Shown here in pieces: positions 29,782 to 38,705 of a DNA stretch of 64,000 bases. Position 1 is the first letter of the stretch, and each line of letters begins with the position of its first letter. The position numbers and the translations under genes were made by a program. This DNA comes from Haemophilus parahaemolyticus (GTDB taxonomy: Bacteria; Pseudomonadota; Gammaproteobacteria; Enterobacterales; Pasteurellaceae): NCBI RefSeq assembly GCF_002015035.1, contig NZ_MUXY01000014.1, positions 1 through 64,000 of the forward strand, written 5' to 3'. A model generated the notes under the pieces. It did not search any database. It was given only the letters and a program-made list of their open reading frames with translations, and was not told the DNA's origin.

Positions 29782-30731
29782 TGACAACATTACGTATTTA
29801 TGCACCCGCTTCGAGTGCAAATATCAGCGTCGGTTTTGATTCTTTAGGGGCTGCTATCTCGCCAATCAACGGTTCTTTGCTGGGCGATGTGGTGCAAATT
29901 GAAGATTGCGATCAGCCATTTGAGCTTGAAAGTGTCGGTTATTTTGTTCGCAAATTACCAAAAGAGCCGCAAAAAAACATCGTTTATCAAGCCTATGTGC
30001 TTTTCAGTGAACGCTTTAAATTACGTGGCGGCAAGATCAAAAACTTACGCTTAACGCTCGAAAAGAATATGCCAATTGGTTCAGGCTTAGGCTCTAGTGC
30101 TTGCTCAATTGTGGCGGCATTAGTTGCACTCAATAAATTCCACGATGAGCCATTTTCAAAAATGGAATTGTTGGAAATGATGGGGGAATTAGAGGGGCGT
30201 ATTTCAGGATCAATCCATTACGACAACGTAGCGCCGTGCTATTTAGGGGGCTTACAATTAATGACCCAATCGCTTGGTAATATCTGCCAGCCGTTACCTT
30301 TCTTCGATGAATGGTATTGGGTACTTGCTTACCCTGGCATTGAGGTTTCAACCGCAGAGGCTCGTGCAATTTTACCAAAAAATTACACTCGCCAAGATAT
30401 GATCCAACAGGCTCGCTATTTAGGCTCATTCGTCCACGCTTGCCATACACACCAAGATGTTTTAGCGGCTGCGATGATGAAAGATTTAATCGCCGAGCCT
30501 TACCGTGAAAACTTACTGCCGAACTTCCCAACTGTTCGCCAAGGTTGTAAAGATCTTGGGGCATTAGCTGTCGGTATTTCTGGTTCAGGCCCAACCATGT
30601 TTGCGATTGCACCAGATTTGGAACACGCTCAAAAATTGGAAGCCTACTTAGAAAAAGAATACCTCCAAAACAACGAAGGATTTATTCATATCTGTAAAGT
30701 GGATAATTTAGGTGCGAGAGTGCTGAAATAA
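29781..30731 (+). CDS. thrB: Homoserine kinase
   Basis: A GHMP-family kinase of 316 residues that phosphorylates homoserine. The ATP loop is [16 protein letters not shown] near residues 97-112, preceded by [18 protein letters not shown] at the N-terminus; the C-terminal [11 protein letters not shown] is also typical. It is coupled to thrA by overlapping stop and start codons. thrC, which follows in E. coli and H. influenzae, is not present: a terminator comes next. Confidence 0.97.
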   Translation: MTTLRIYAPASSANISVGFDSLGAAISPINGSLLGDVVQIEDCDQPFELESVGYFVRKLPKEPQKNIVYQAYVLFSERFKLRGGKIKNLRLTLEKNMPIGSGLGSSACSIVAALVALNKFHDEPFSKMELLEMMGELEGRISGSIHYDNVAPCYLGGLQLMTQSLGNICQPLPFFDEWYWVLAYPGIEVSTAEARAILPKNYTRQDMIQQARYLGSFVHACHTHQDVLAAAMMKDLIAEPYRENLLPNFPTVRQGCKDLGALAVGISGSGPTMFAIAPDLEHAQKLEAYLEKEYLQNNEGFIHICKVDNLGARVLK

Positions 30732-30770
30732 GTTTTACAACAATAACTCTAATTAAAACCACACCAAAAT

Positions 30771-30800
30771 AAATAAAGGCGGGATAAACCGCCTTTATTT
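30771..30800. terminator. Bidirectional terminator between thrB and the TonB receptor gene
   Basis: AAATAAAGGCGG (30771-30782) and CCGCCTTTATTT (30789-30800) form a 12-bp stem with a 6-nt loop and A/T-rich ends in both directions. Confidence 0.88.
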
Positions 30801-30809
30801 CCAAAGTTA

Positions 30810-33638
30810 CTAAAATTTATAATTCAAACTCATAATAAAAGTTCTTCCACGTGCAAAGTTATAAAGTACGGTTTTATCTGAACCACCGTTACAAGCAGAT
30901 GGATCTTTTGCACATTCGATAGAATTATTTAAACTTGAATAATAACGTTGCGAAGCTGCATCATTTCCAGCATCTAACGGATCAACATAACGTTTATCTA
31001 ATAGATTTTGTACTTCCGCTTTAATAATCAAATCTTTGATTGGTTCATAGCTGACGTGTAAATCTAAAATAATCGGTTGTTTTTCAATCTCTTCCGTTTT
31101 CTTAACGGCATAGTAAGTTCTATCACCCGCGGTATTTAATTCAAAATGAGATCCGTTGATATATTCTTCTTGAATGGTCGCTCGTTTACTTTTTCCATAA
31201 TAACGTGCTGCGATACCCAAGGTTAATTTTTTATCAAACCAGCGTGTGCCAAGCTCTAATCTTCCGTAGTCTTTCGGTAGCATTGAAACGCGAGATAAGC
31301 CATAACCTTGTTTTAAAATATCTTCTTTTGATGCATTATTAGGACGTGGGCTAGCATCGGCATAATTAGTTGGTTGATTCGTACGTTGATAAGCGTAAGA
31401 GAAATTCGCAAAGAAACGTCCCATATCATAATTAAGCTCTAACTCGGCACCGCTTTTTTTCACGATTGGCTCATAATTTTGATGAGCGATGGTAAAGCGA
31501 AAACCATTCGTGTTTGCCCACGTAGGTACAACGCCATCTCTCCACCAAACACCGTAAACATTATGGATATAGTTTTTAATAAAACTACGATAACCTACTA
31601 ATTTCACACCTAATACATCGTCTTGAGTAAACAATCCTTTTTTATAGGTGTTAAAGCCTAGTTGATAGGTTTCCGCCCGTTCAGGTTTCAATGCAGTATT
31701 CACCCCCGCATCAGACACTTGAGAGAAAAACATCTCTTGAATATTCGGCATTCTGTGTGTGCGTGAATAAGTAAAAAACGGCATAAAATAATCACTCAGT
31801 TCTGCACTTAATGTAGCAGAATGATTGAATGCCTTTTTATGACCTGATTTATGCAAAATCGGTTCATTAATTTGATCTGCTGTATTTTCATATCCAACAT
31901 ACTCACCATTAAAGGCATAATGGGTAAAATTCACGCTGTAATCTAAATGATAAATGCCTTTAGAAAGTGCGGTATCAAAATACACCGTTTTAAATTTCTG
32001 CTTACCTGAAGGTTGTAAAATCACTGAACGTTGTGGCAGTAAATTACGACTACCTTTAAATCGTCCTAAATTACTGTAGTTACCTTGATCATGTGAAGCA
32101 TCATCATAAAACAAACTTAATTCTTCTGGAAAGCGGTTTTTACTGTATTCATTAGTAAAATAGTTAAACCCTAATGTAGTTTTTAAATCGATTTCTTTTG
32201 GCAATAAGAAGGTATAGCTGTTATTTATATCAACAATATTTGCGACATTTTTGGTAATAAGTTTGTCTGCCACTTGCCAACCAGCAAAAAAGCCACCCTT
32301 AGGATAAATGGTTTTGCCAATGTTATGTGCCACCATTAAATTAAGATCAAGATAGTTGTGATCATTAAAGTTATAATTGACTTGGTAATTACGGTTTTCA
32401 ATTTTGCGAGAACCAATTTTATTATCTAATGTACGTAGTTGCGCCCCTAGCGTATGGTGATCATCGCCATATTCAAATTTTAACAAATGGCTACGTGAAC
32501 GAGATTGCAAACTGCCTGGTTCAATCGGTGCGACACTATATTGATCTTTATTATCTTCAAATGATCTGTCGGTTTCTTCAATTCCATCAGAACCTTTTTG
32601 TAATTCTGTAATTTCTGATGGATCTTTTTTCTCTTTAACAAATTGTTCTAAAATTTTCTTTCTTTCTTCATTTTCGTAAACATTTCTATAGTTGTAGAAT
32701 TTTGAGTCACCATCTTGTTTTATGTATACATTACAATTCGCATCAGTGTAACGTTCCTCTCTTGCTCCCGTATATTTATTTGTTGTGACAATAGGATCTT
32801 GACTTCCTGAATATTGAGGCATATCTAGGTTACAAGACCAATGGGCTTTAGATAAATCAGGAGTCCACTGTCCAGCAGCATTTAAAACATAACCCGCATT
32901 ATGAAAATAGGCTTCTTTCTCTTTCTCTATAATATCCTGCCCTAATGATGCTAATCGTTCTCCGCCACCAATACGATAATCTTGTGAAACTTCACGTTGG
33001 CTATAACCATACACCACGCCTACATAGCCACCGTTATCAAGCCATTTTCTGCTTGCAGCCATCGTCATAAAATTGGATTTAGTCGCATTGCTTCCTGTCA
33101 TTCCTTTCAGAATAAAGCCAAATGGTTTGTCATCGGTAATGACATCATTAACGCCTAATGTTCTAAAATTAGCACTGCCCGATAATGCATTTATACCGCT
33201 TGTTCCCGAAAAGTTACTTTTATTGACATCTACACCTGCAATAAAATTAGGATCGATTGCCGCACCAAATTGAGAACTTCCGCCTGATTGACCAGAGTCT
33301 AAGGCTGTAGAATAGAAGGTCTGGGTTACACCATCAACCATAGTATTGACACGACCTAATCCATTTTCGCCACGAATATTTACAGAAACTACACCTGAAC
33401 CTTTATCTTGCTGAGTAAATGCCCCTGGAATGCTCCGAATCACTTGGTCAATGGTTTGTGTTTCCTTAAATACATTTTCACGCGTACTTTTTGCTTTGGC
33501 TTCAGTGAAGGGCTTCTTATCGTTACTCACTTCGCTAGACTTTACTTGGATTTCATCTAGTACTAAATCTGCATAAGCAAATTGAGCCACCCCCAGTAAT
33601 GATAATGTAATGATGTTGAGCGAAAACTTTTTGCTCAT
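30810..33638 (-). CDS. TonB-dependent outer-membrane receptor (NMB1497/HI1217-like)
   Basis: A 942-residue TonB-dependent receptor. The signal peptide is cleaved near residue 23 (FAYA/DLVL). DEIQVKS near residue 28 is a candidate TonB box. The plug domain has IRGENGLGRVNTMVDG, and a 22-strand barrel ends in Phe (SLNYKF). Two Cys pairs lie in likely surface loops: Cys in WSCNLDMPQYS with DANCNVYIKQ, and ECAKDPSAC near the end. The plug stretch with TALDSGQSGGSSQFGAAIDP reminds me of the Neisseria NMB1497 (TdfH) and H. influenzae HI1217 group; gonococcal TdfH binds calprotectin to obtain zinc. The ligand here is unproven and haem or transferrin cannot be excluded. It is a single gene with its own promoter. 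Confidence 0.88.
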   Translation of the reverse strand: MSKKFSLNIITLSLLGVAQFAYADLVLDEIQVKSSEVSNDKKPFTEAKAKSTRENVFKETQTIDQVIRSIPGAFTQQDKGSGVVSVNIRGENGLGRVNTMVDGVTQTFYSTALDSGQSGGSSQFGAAIDPNFIAGVDVNKSNFSGTSGINALSGSANFRTLGVNDVITDDKPFGFILKGMTGSNATKSNFMTMAASRKWLDNGGYVGVVYGYSQREVSQDYRIGGGERLASLGQDIIEKEKEAYFHNAGYVLNAAGQWTPDLSKAHWSCNLDMPQYSGSQDPIVTTNKYTGAREERYTDANCNVYIKQDGDSKFYNYRNVYENEERKKILEQFVKEKKDPSEITELQKGSDGIEETDRSFEDNKDQYSVAPIEPGSLQSRSRSHLLKFEYGDDHHTLGAQLRTLDNKIGSRKIENRNYQVNYNFNDHNYLDLNLMVAHNIGKTIYPKGGFFAGWQVADKLITKNVANIVDINNSYTFLLPKEIDLKTTLGFNYFTNEYSKNRFPEELSLFYDDASHDQGNYSNLGRFKGSRNLLPQRSVILQPSGKQKFKTVYFDTALSKGIYHLDYSVNFTHYAFNGEYVGYENTADQINEPILHKSGHKKAFNHSATLSAELSDYFMPFFTYSRTHRMPNIQEMFFSQVSDAGVNTALKPERAETYQLGFNTYKKGLFTQDDVLGVKLVGYRSFIKNYIHNVYGVWWRDGVVPTWANTNGFRFTIAHQNYEPIVKKSGAELELNYDMGRFFANFSYAYQRTNQPTNYADASPRPNNASKEDILKQGYGLSRVSMLPKDYGRLELGTRWFDKKLTLGIAARYYGKSKRATIQEEYINGSHFELNTAGDRTYYAVKKTEEIEKQPIILDLHVSYEPIKDLIIKAEVQNLLDKRYVDPLDAGNDAASQRYYSSLNNSIECAKDPSACNGGSDKTVLYNFARGRTFIMSLNYKF

Positions 33639-33672
33639 GCTTGTCTCCTTGTATTTTTTATGGCTATTTAAT

Positions 33673-33732
33673 GAAAATGGCTCGCATTTTCCATCTAAAA
33701 ACCACTATATTCAAATGGTTTTTACCTATCAA
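33673..33732 (-). promoter_or_regulatory. Promoter and two palindromes upstream of the TonB receptor gene
   Basis: On the minus strand TTGATA (33727-33732) and TATAGT (33704-33709) are 17 bases apart, a strong sigma-70 promoter. The palindrome AAAAACCA/TGGTTTTT (33697-33723) covers the -10 and spacer. A second palindrome, GAAAATG(N5)CATTTTC (33673-33691), lies just after the expected start of transcription; it matches 13 of 19 positions of the Fur box consensus and also has the general form of a Zur site. Metal-dependent repression is likely but unproven. Confidence 0.65.
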
Positions 33733-33780
33733 TTTAAAATAAATTACTAAATAAGTGAAAGAGAAAGAAAAATGGCAAAT

Positions 33781-33818
33781 AAAAAAGCGGATAAAGTTAA
33801 ATCCATAACTTTATCCGC
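33781..33818 (-). terminator. sodA terminator
   Basis: GCGGATAAAGTTA (33787-33799) and TAACTTTATCCGC (33806-33818) form a 13-bp stem with a 6-nt loop. Read on the minus strand it is followed by six T residues, 38 bases after the sodA stop. Confidence 0.92.
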
Positions 33819-33855
33819 GTTACTTACTAGGTAAATGATATAAGATTAATTTTGA

Positions 33856-34497
33856 TTATTTTGTACAACCACAAGTGTTTACTTTATCTTCAAAACGGCG
33901 AGCTGCTTCATCCCAGTTTACGACGTTCCAGAAGGTTTTGATGTAGTCTGGACGGCGGTTTTGGTAGTTTAAATAGTAAGCGTGTTCCCAAACGTCTAAG
34001 CCTAAGATTGGGTAGCCTGAAACACCAGCCACTTCTTTACCCATTAAAGGTGAATCTTGGTTTGCTGTAGAAACAACAGATAATTTACCCTCTTCTAATA
34101 CTAACCATGCCCAGCCTGAACCGAAGCGGGTTGCTGCAGCTTGTTCAAATTGTGCTTGGAATGCTTCAACAGAACCGAAATCACGCACGATTGCCTCTTT
34201 TAATGCACCCTGTAGGGTTGTGCCAGTTTTTAAACCTTTCCAGAATAACGTATGGTTTACGTGACCGCCCACATTGTTACGTACCGCAACACGTTTTTCT
34301 GCAGGAACTTGCTCAAGGTTTGAAATTAATTTACCTGGGCATTGTTCTAATAATTCTGGATATGCTTCTAATGCTGCATTTGCATTGTTCACATAAGTTT
34401 GGTGATGTTTAGAATGGTGGATTTCCATTGTTCTTGCATCGAAATGTGGCTCTAATGCATCATATGCGTAGCTTAATTCTGGTAATGTGTATGCCAT
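33856..34497 (-). CDS. sodA: Superoxide dismutase, Mn type
   Basis: A cytoplasmic Mn/Fe-family superoxide dismutase of 213 residues. The metal ligands are visible: His 27 ([13 protein letters not shown]), the second His in [10 protein letters not shown], and Asp/His in [26 protein letters not shown] and the overall sequence resemble the manganese form. The start at 34497 is chosen because [19 protein letters not shown] is the family N-terminus and GAGGAT lies upstream; in-frame codons up to 34566 would add 23 residues. In E. coli sodA is controlled by Fur and SoxRS; no clear operator is seen here. It is divergent from ndk. Confidence 0.96.
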   Translation of the reverse strand: MAYTLPELSYAYDALEPHFDARTMEIHHSKHHQTYVNNANAALEAYPELLEQCPGKLISNLEQVPAEKRVAVRNNVGGHVNHTLFWKGLKTGTTLQGALKEAIVRDFGSVEAFQAQFEQAAATRFGSGWAWLVLEEGKLSVVSTANQDSPLMGKEVAGVSGYPILGLDVWEHAYYLNYQNRRPDYIKTFWNVVNWDEAARRFEDKVNTCGCTK

Positions 34498-34682
34498 TGT
34501 TATTATCCTCAAATATATAAAATAATAGGTAAAACTTGAGTTAAAACTCGCTGTAAATTCTACCAAAAAATAGTCAGTTAATACACTTTAATTTGATCTA
34601 TCGCAAATATTTGTCATATTTTTGCTAAAATATCACCTCTTACTTATATGCTTATTTTATGACGAAAATAACGGAGAAAAGA

Positions 34683-35099
34683 ATGATCCAACAAACTTTA
34701 TGCTTAATTAAACCAGATGCGACGAAACGCCATTTAATTGGCAAAATTTTATCGCATTTAGAAGAAGCAGGTTTAACCATTAAGGCCTTGAAAAAAATCC
34801 AACTTACCCGTGAACAAGCGGAAGGTTTTTATGCAGAACATCAAGGGCGCGAATATTTTACCCCGCTCATTGATTTTATGATTTCAGCCCCTGTGGTTGC
34901 TGTGGTTCTGGAAGGCGAAAACGCGGTAGCAAATTATCGTGCTTTAATGGGAGCAACGAAGCCTGAAGATCAAAAAGAAGGGACACTTCGCAAAATGTAC
35001 GCATTAAGCGGACGTGAAAATTCCGTGCACGGTTCTGATTCTGTTGAATCAGCAGAGCGTGAGATTGCCTATTTCTTTACATCAAATGAAATAGTGTAA
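34683..35099 (+). CDS. ndk: Nucleoside diphosphate kinase
   Basis: A 138-residue enzyme that balances NTP and dNTP pools by phosphate transfer through a histidine. The active-site sequence is GRENSVHGSDSVESAEREIAYFF with the catalytic His. MIQQTLCLIKPDATKRHLIGKI is the family start, and GGAGA lies upstream of ATG 34683; an in-frame ATG at 34659 would add eight residues. It is followed by modE after about 60 bases with no terminator between. Confidence 0.96.
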   Translation: MIQQTLCLIKPDATKRHLIGKILSHLEEAGLTIKALKKIQLTREQAEGFYAEHQGREYFTPLIDFMISAPVVAVVLEGENAVANYRALMGATKPEDQKEGTLRKMYALSGRENSVHGSDSVESAEREIAYFFTSNEIV

Positions 35100-35163
35100 G
35101 CGGTTCATTTTTAGAAATCTCTTGCGAGATCTAAAACCTTCTTTATATAAAAAAATATACAAA

Positions 35164-35916
35164 ATGCTAGATGCTGAAATTCTACTGACCATCAAATTAC
35201 AAGATACGCTATTTGCTGATCCTCGCCGTATTGAATTATTACGCCAAATTAAACAGATCGGTTCAATCAACCAAGCAGCTAAATTAGCTGGTGTAAGCTA
35301 TAAAACTGCGTGGGACAACATTGATGCTATGACAAAAATCAGCCCTAAACCTTTGCTTGAACGTAGCACGGGCGGGAAACAGGGTGGCGGCACGCAACTG
35401 ACCAGCTATGCAGAACGTCTGTTGCAACTTTATGATCTGTTACAACACACACAAAAGCGCGCCTTTGATATCTTACACGAAGAGAATATTCCACTTGATA
35501 ATGCACTGGTTGCAACTGCAAAATCTTCTTTAAAAACTAGCGCAAGAAATCAGCTTTTCGGAAAAGTATCAGGGTTAAAACAAAAGGGAGCATTAGTTTG
35601 GGTTGATGTAAATATTGAGGGGATGAACGAGCCGATTTGTGCTGTTATCACCGAAAAAAGTAGCAAGCGGCTTGAGCTCACACTTGGTCGAGAGGTGATG
35701 TTATTGATTAAAGCCCCTTGGATTAAACTCAATGCCCAACCCACAGGTCTAAACGATTTCATGGGAAAAATTGTTACTGTTGAGCAAAATGAAGTGATAA
35801 TAGAAATGCAGCAAACGACGTTCTGTGCAACGACTGAAAGTGATTTTTCAGCTCAAGTAGGTGAGCAAATTCCACTGCATATCGAGCCAGAGCAGATCAT
35901 TTTGGCGGCTATTTAA
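35164..35916 (+). CDS. modE: Molybdate-responsive transcription regulator ModE
   Basis: A 250-residue regulator with an N-terminal winged helix (DPRRIELLRQIKQIGSINQAAKLAGVSYKTAWD) and two C-terminal MOP/TOBE molybdate-binding domains (KTSARNQLFGKVSGLK and APWIKLNAQP). With bound molybdate, ModE represses modABC and adjusts molybdoenzyme genes. ATG 35164 starts at MLDAEILLTIKLQDTLFADP, matching E. coli ModE; the TTG at 35122 is less likely. No ribosome site is evident. No modABC genes are in this window. Confidence 0.93.
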   Translation: MLDAEILLTIKLQDTLFADPRRIELLRQIKQIGSINQAAKLAGVSYKTAWDNIDAMTKISPKPLLERSTGGKQGGGTQLTSYAERLLQLYDLLQHTQKRAFDILHEENIPLDNALVATAKSSLKTSARNQLFGKVSGLKQKGALVWVDVNIEGMNEPICAVITEKSSKRLELTLGREVMLLIKAPWIKLNAQPTGLNDFMGKIVTVEQNEVIIEMQQTTFCATTESDFSAQVGEQIPLHIEPEQIILAAI

Positions 35917-35925
35917 TACAAAAAA

Positions 35926-35943
35926 GTCTGCCCGAAGGCAGAC
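35926..35943. repeat. Short hairpin after modE
   Basis: GTCTGCC (35926-35932), loop CGAA and GGCAGAC (35937-35943). An A-run precedes it, so only on the minus strand would it resemble a terminator, yet no minus-strand gene lies upstream. The rest of the 319-bp gap between modE and fruB (35917-36235) holds no gene that I can support. Confidence 0.5.
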
Positions 35944-36110
35944 AAGGAGTGATTTCTGTATCTGAATTGTTATTATAGCATTATATAAAAATATAATAGC
36001 GATATTTATTTTATCGCTGATAGTTAAATTACGCAATAAATTTAGCGTGTTTTTACCTTTTAATTAACAATTAAGCTAACTTGAATATCTAAATGTAAAA
36101 CAAATGTTAT

Positions 36111-36148
36111 AAAAGAGAGGGAAAATCAAGATTTTCCCTCTCTTTTTT
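36111..36148. terminator. Strong hairpin terminator upstream of fruB
   Basis: AAAAGAGAGGGAAAATC (36111-36127) and GATTTTCCCTCTCTTTT (36130-36146) form a 17-bp perfect stem with a 2-nt loop and a T-run on the plus strand. It lies about 195 bases after modE and 90 before fruB. It probably isolates the fru operon from upstream transcription. Confidence 0.88.
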
Positions 36149-36235
36149 GATTTTTGCTGGAACGGTTTAGCTAAAGTGGGGTACAATCGGTACCATCTTT
36201 TCAATTTTAAACTTACCTTTATATAAGGAGCAAAA

Positions 36236-37741
36236 ATGCTTAATTTATCGGCAAAAAATATCCGTCTAAATGGCAGTGCTGCAAACAAAGAAGAAGCAAT
36301 TAAATTAGTTTCTGCAGGCTTGGTTGCAAATGGCAATGTTGAGAATGGTTATGAAGCAGGTATGTTTGCACGTGAGCAACAAACCTCAACCTTTTTAGGC
36401 AATGGGATTGCCATTCCTCACGGCACGTTAGACACGCGTGGTTTAGTGAAAGAAACGGGCGTGCAAATCATCCAATTTCCTCAAGGCATTGAATGGGGTG
36501 AAGGCAATACAGCTTATGTAGTAATTGGTATTGCGGCAAAATCGGATGAGCATTTAACCTTACTTCGTCAATTAACCACAGTATTAAGTGATGAAGAAGC
36601 GGCTGAAAAATTAGCAAAAACACAAGATGTGCAAGAATTTGCAGACATTTTAAGTGGCAAGAAAACCCTTCCTGCGATTGCAGAAGAAAACCTTTCTTTA
36701 AATATCGACACTTCAAGCCTGATTACTTTATCGGCAGTAAATGCGGGTAAGTTACAAGAAAAAGGCTATGTTAATCAACAATTTATCAGCGATGTAGTGG
36801 CTCAAGCTCCGCTTGCGTTAGGCAATAATGTGTTTATTGTAGATAGTGCAAAAGGCAATTTAGCCAACGGTATTGCGGTGGCACGTAGTACGCAAGGTCA
36901 AACTTTAGTCAGTGTTGCGACTGTTGATAGCGGTTTAGAAATACAGCTTGCTCGTCTATTAAATGCGGAAACTCGCACTCAATTAGCAGCAGCCACAGCA
37001 GCACAAATCGTGGCGTTATTCAACGGTGAAGCGGTATCTGTTTCTGCAAATCCTGCAGAAAATTCGACCGCTTCTTCAGCTGGTCAAGTGATTGGTACAT
37101 TTACCGTACGTAACGAAAACGGGATTCACGCTCGCCCATCTGCGGTTTTAGTACAAACGTTAAAACCATTTGCAGCGAAAATTACAGTGGAAAACTTAGA
37201 TCGTGGCACAGCTCCAGCGAATGCGAAAAGTACAATGAAAGTGGTCGCACTTGGTGCTTCGAAAGGTGCTCGTTTACGTTTTGTGGCGGAAGGCGAAGAT
37301 GCTCAACAAGCAATGGAAACGCTTGCGAAAGCGTTTGAAACAGGCTTAGGCGAAAGTGTGTCATTCGTACCAGAAGTGGCTGATACTATCGAAGGTAACG
37401 TAGCTCAAACTGCACCAACTACCACTCAACCCGTAGCAAAACAAACACCTGTTTTAGCTGAAGGGGCGTTAGAAGCAACGTTTGTGATTCAAAACGAACA
37501 CGGCTTACACGCTCGTCCAAGTGCGGTGTTAGTCAATGAAGTGAAAAAATATGCTTCAAAAATTGAAGTGCAAAATGTTGATAAAAACTCACCGCTTGTA
37601 AGTGCAAAAAGCTTAATGAAGATCGTGGCACTTGGTGTCACCAAAGGCACAACTTTACGTTTTGTGGCAACGGGTGAAGATGCACAAGTAGCATTAGATG
37701 GCATTGGTGCTGCAATTGCGGCTGGTTTAGGCGAGAAATAA
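36236..37741 (+). CDS. fruB: Fructose PTS diphosphoryl-transfer protein (IIA-M-HPr-HPr)
   Basis: A 501-residue fructose PTS protein that passes phosphate from enzyme I to the fructose IIB domain. The N-terminal IIA-Fru domain carries the active His 62 (AIPHGT), followed by a middle domain (about 150-270). Two tandem HPr-like domains follow, with active His 298 (NGIHARPS) and His 425 (HGLHARPS), joined by a Pro/Thr/Gln-rich linker. E. coli FruB (376 residues) has only one HPr; the longer form is known in Haemophilus. AAGGAGC precedes ATG 36236. It is the first gene of fruBKA. Confidence 0.96.
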   Translation: MLNLSAKNIRLNGSAANKEEAIKLVSAGLVANGNVENGYEAGMFAREQQTSTFLGNGIAIPHGTLDTRGLVKETGVQIIQFPQGIEWGEGNTAYVVIGIAAKSDEHLTLLRQLTTVLSDEEAAEKLAKTQDVQEFADILSGKKTLPAIAEENLSLNIDTSSLITLSAVNAGKLQEKGYVNQQFISDVVAQAPLALGNNVFIVDSAKGNLANGIAVARSTQGQTLVSVATVDSGLEIQLARLLNAETRTQLAAATAAQIVALFNGEAVSVSANPAENSTASSAGQVIGTFTVRNENGIHARPSAVLVQTLKPFAAKITVENLDRGTAPANAKSTMKVVALGASKGARLRFVAEGEDAQQAMETLAKAFETGLGESVSFVPEVADTIEGNVAQTAPTTTQPVAKQTPVLAEGALEATFVIQNEHGLHARPSAVLVNEVKKYASKIEVQNVDKNSPLVSAKSLMKIVALGVTKGTTLRFVATGEDAQVALDGIGAAIAAGLGEK

Positions 37742-37751
37742 GGCGGTAAAA

Positions 37752-38693
37752 ATGCGTATTGCAACGGTAACATTAAATCCTGCCTTTGACTTAGTCGGTC
37801 GCTTGGCACGTATTGAAATTGGTGAAGTAAACACGGTGGAAACCCTTGGTTTATACCCAGCGGGTAAAGGCATCAATGTAGCGAAAGTATTAGCCGATTT
37901 AGGTGCCAAACTTTCTGTAACAGGCTTTTTAGGCGAAGAAAATCAAGGCGATTTCGTGCAAGCTTTTGCTCAAAATGGCGTAGATGACAAATTCTACCGC
38001 ATTGCTGGTAAAACACGTATTAACGTGAAAATTACTGAAACAGAAGCGGATGTAACGGATCTTAACTTCTTAGGTTTTGAAATTAGCGAACAAGATTGGG
38101 AAGCCTTTACTCGCCAAAGCCAAACTTGGGAAAGTCAATATGATTTAGTAGCAGTGTGTGGTTCACTTCCGCGTGGCGTAACGCCTGAGCAGTTTGCAGC
38201 TTGGTTAGAAAGCCTCCATCAACAAGGCTTAAAAGTGGTGTTAGATAGCTCAAATGCAGCATTAACTGCAGGTTTAACCGCTCATCCTTGGTTAGTGAAG
38301 CCAAACCGCCGTGAATTAGAAGTTTGGGCGGGGCGTTCATTACATACAATTGAAGAAGTGATCGAAGCCGCTGAACAATTGCGTTCGCATGGTATTGAAC
38401 ACGTGATCATCTCAATGGGCGAAAAAGGTTCTGTATGGCTTAACGGCGAAGGTGTATTACAAGCTCAGCCACTACGTTGTGAAAATGTGGTGAGTACCGT
38501 TGGTGCAGGCGACTCAATGGTGGCAGGCTTAATTTACGGTTTCAGCCAAGGTTGGAGTAAAGAGAAAACCTTAAGTTTTGCAAGTGCAACATCTGCCCTT
38601 GCGGTTTCACAAAGCAACGTAGGCATTAGCGATAAACAGGCGTTAGAGCAAATTTTAGCCCAAGTGAAATTAACTAATTTATTAACTTTTTAA
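37752..38693 (+). CDS. fruK: 1-phosphofructokinase
   Basis: A PfkB/ribokinase-family kinase of 313 residues that converts fructose 1-phosphate, the product of FruA import, into fructose 1,6-bisphosphate. The N-terminal TLNPAFDLVGRL and the PAGKGINVAKVLADLG substrate motif are present, and the C-terminal anion-hole motif is VGAGDSMVAGLIYG with the catalytic Asp. It lies 10 bases after fruB and 12 before fruA. Confidence 0.97.
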   Translation: MRIATVTLNPAFDLVGRLARIEIGEVNTVETLGLYPAGKGINVAKVLADLGAKLSVTGFLGEENQGDFVQAFAQNGVDDKFYRIAGKTRINVKITETEADVTDLNFLGFEISEQDWEAFTRQSQTWESQYDLVAVCGSLPRGVTPEQFAAWLESLHQQGLKVVLDSSNAALTAGLTAHPWLVKPNRRELEVWAGRSLHTIEEVIEAAEQLRSHGIEHVIISMGEKGSVWLNGEGVLQAQPLRCENVVSTVGAGDSMVAGLIYGFSQGWSKEKTLSFASATSALAVSQSNVGISDKQALEQILAQVKLTNLLTF

Positions 38694-38705
38694 TAGGAAT
38701 AGCGT

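Noticed and set aside
35122..35163. TTG start for ModE 14 codons upstream
   Set aside because: ModE homologues start at the ATG 35164 equivalent (MxAEILLTxKL), and the extra residues are not conserved.
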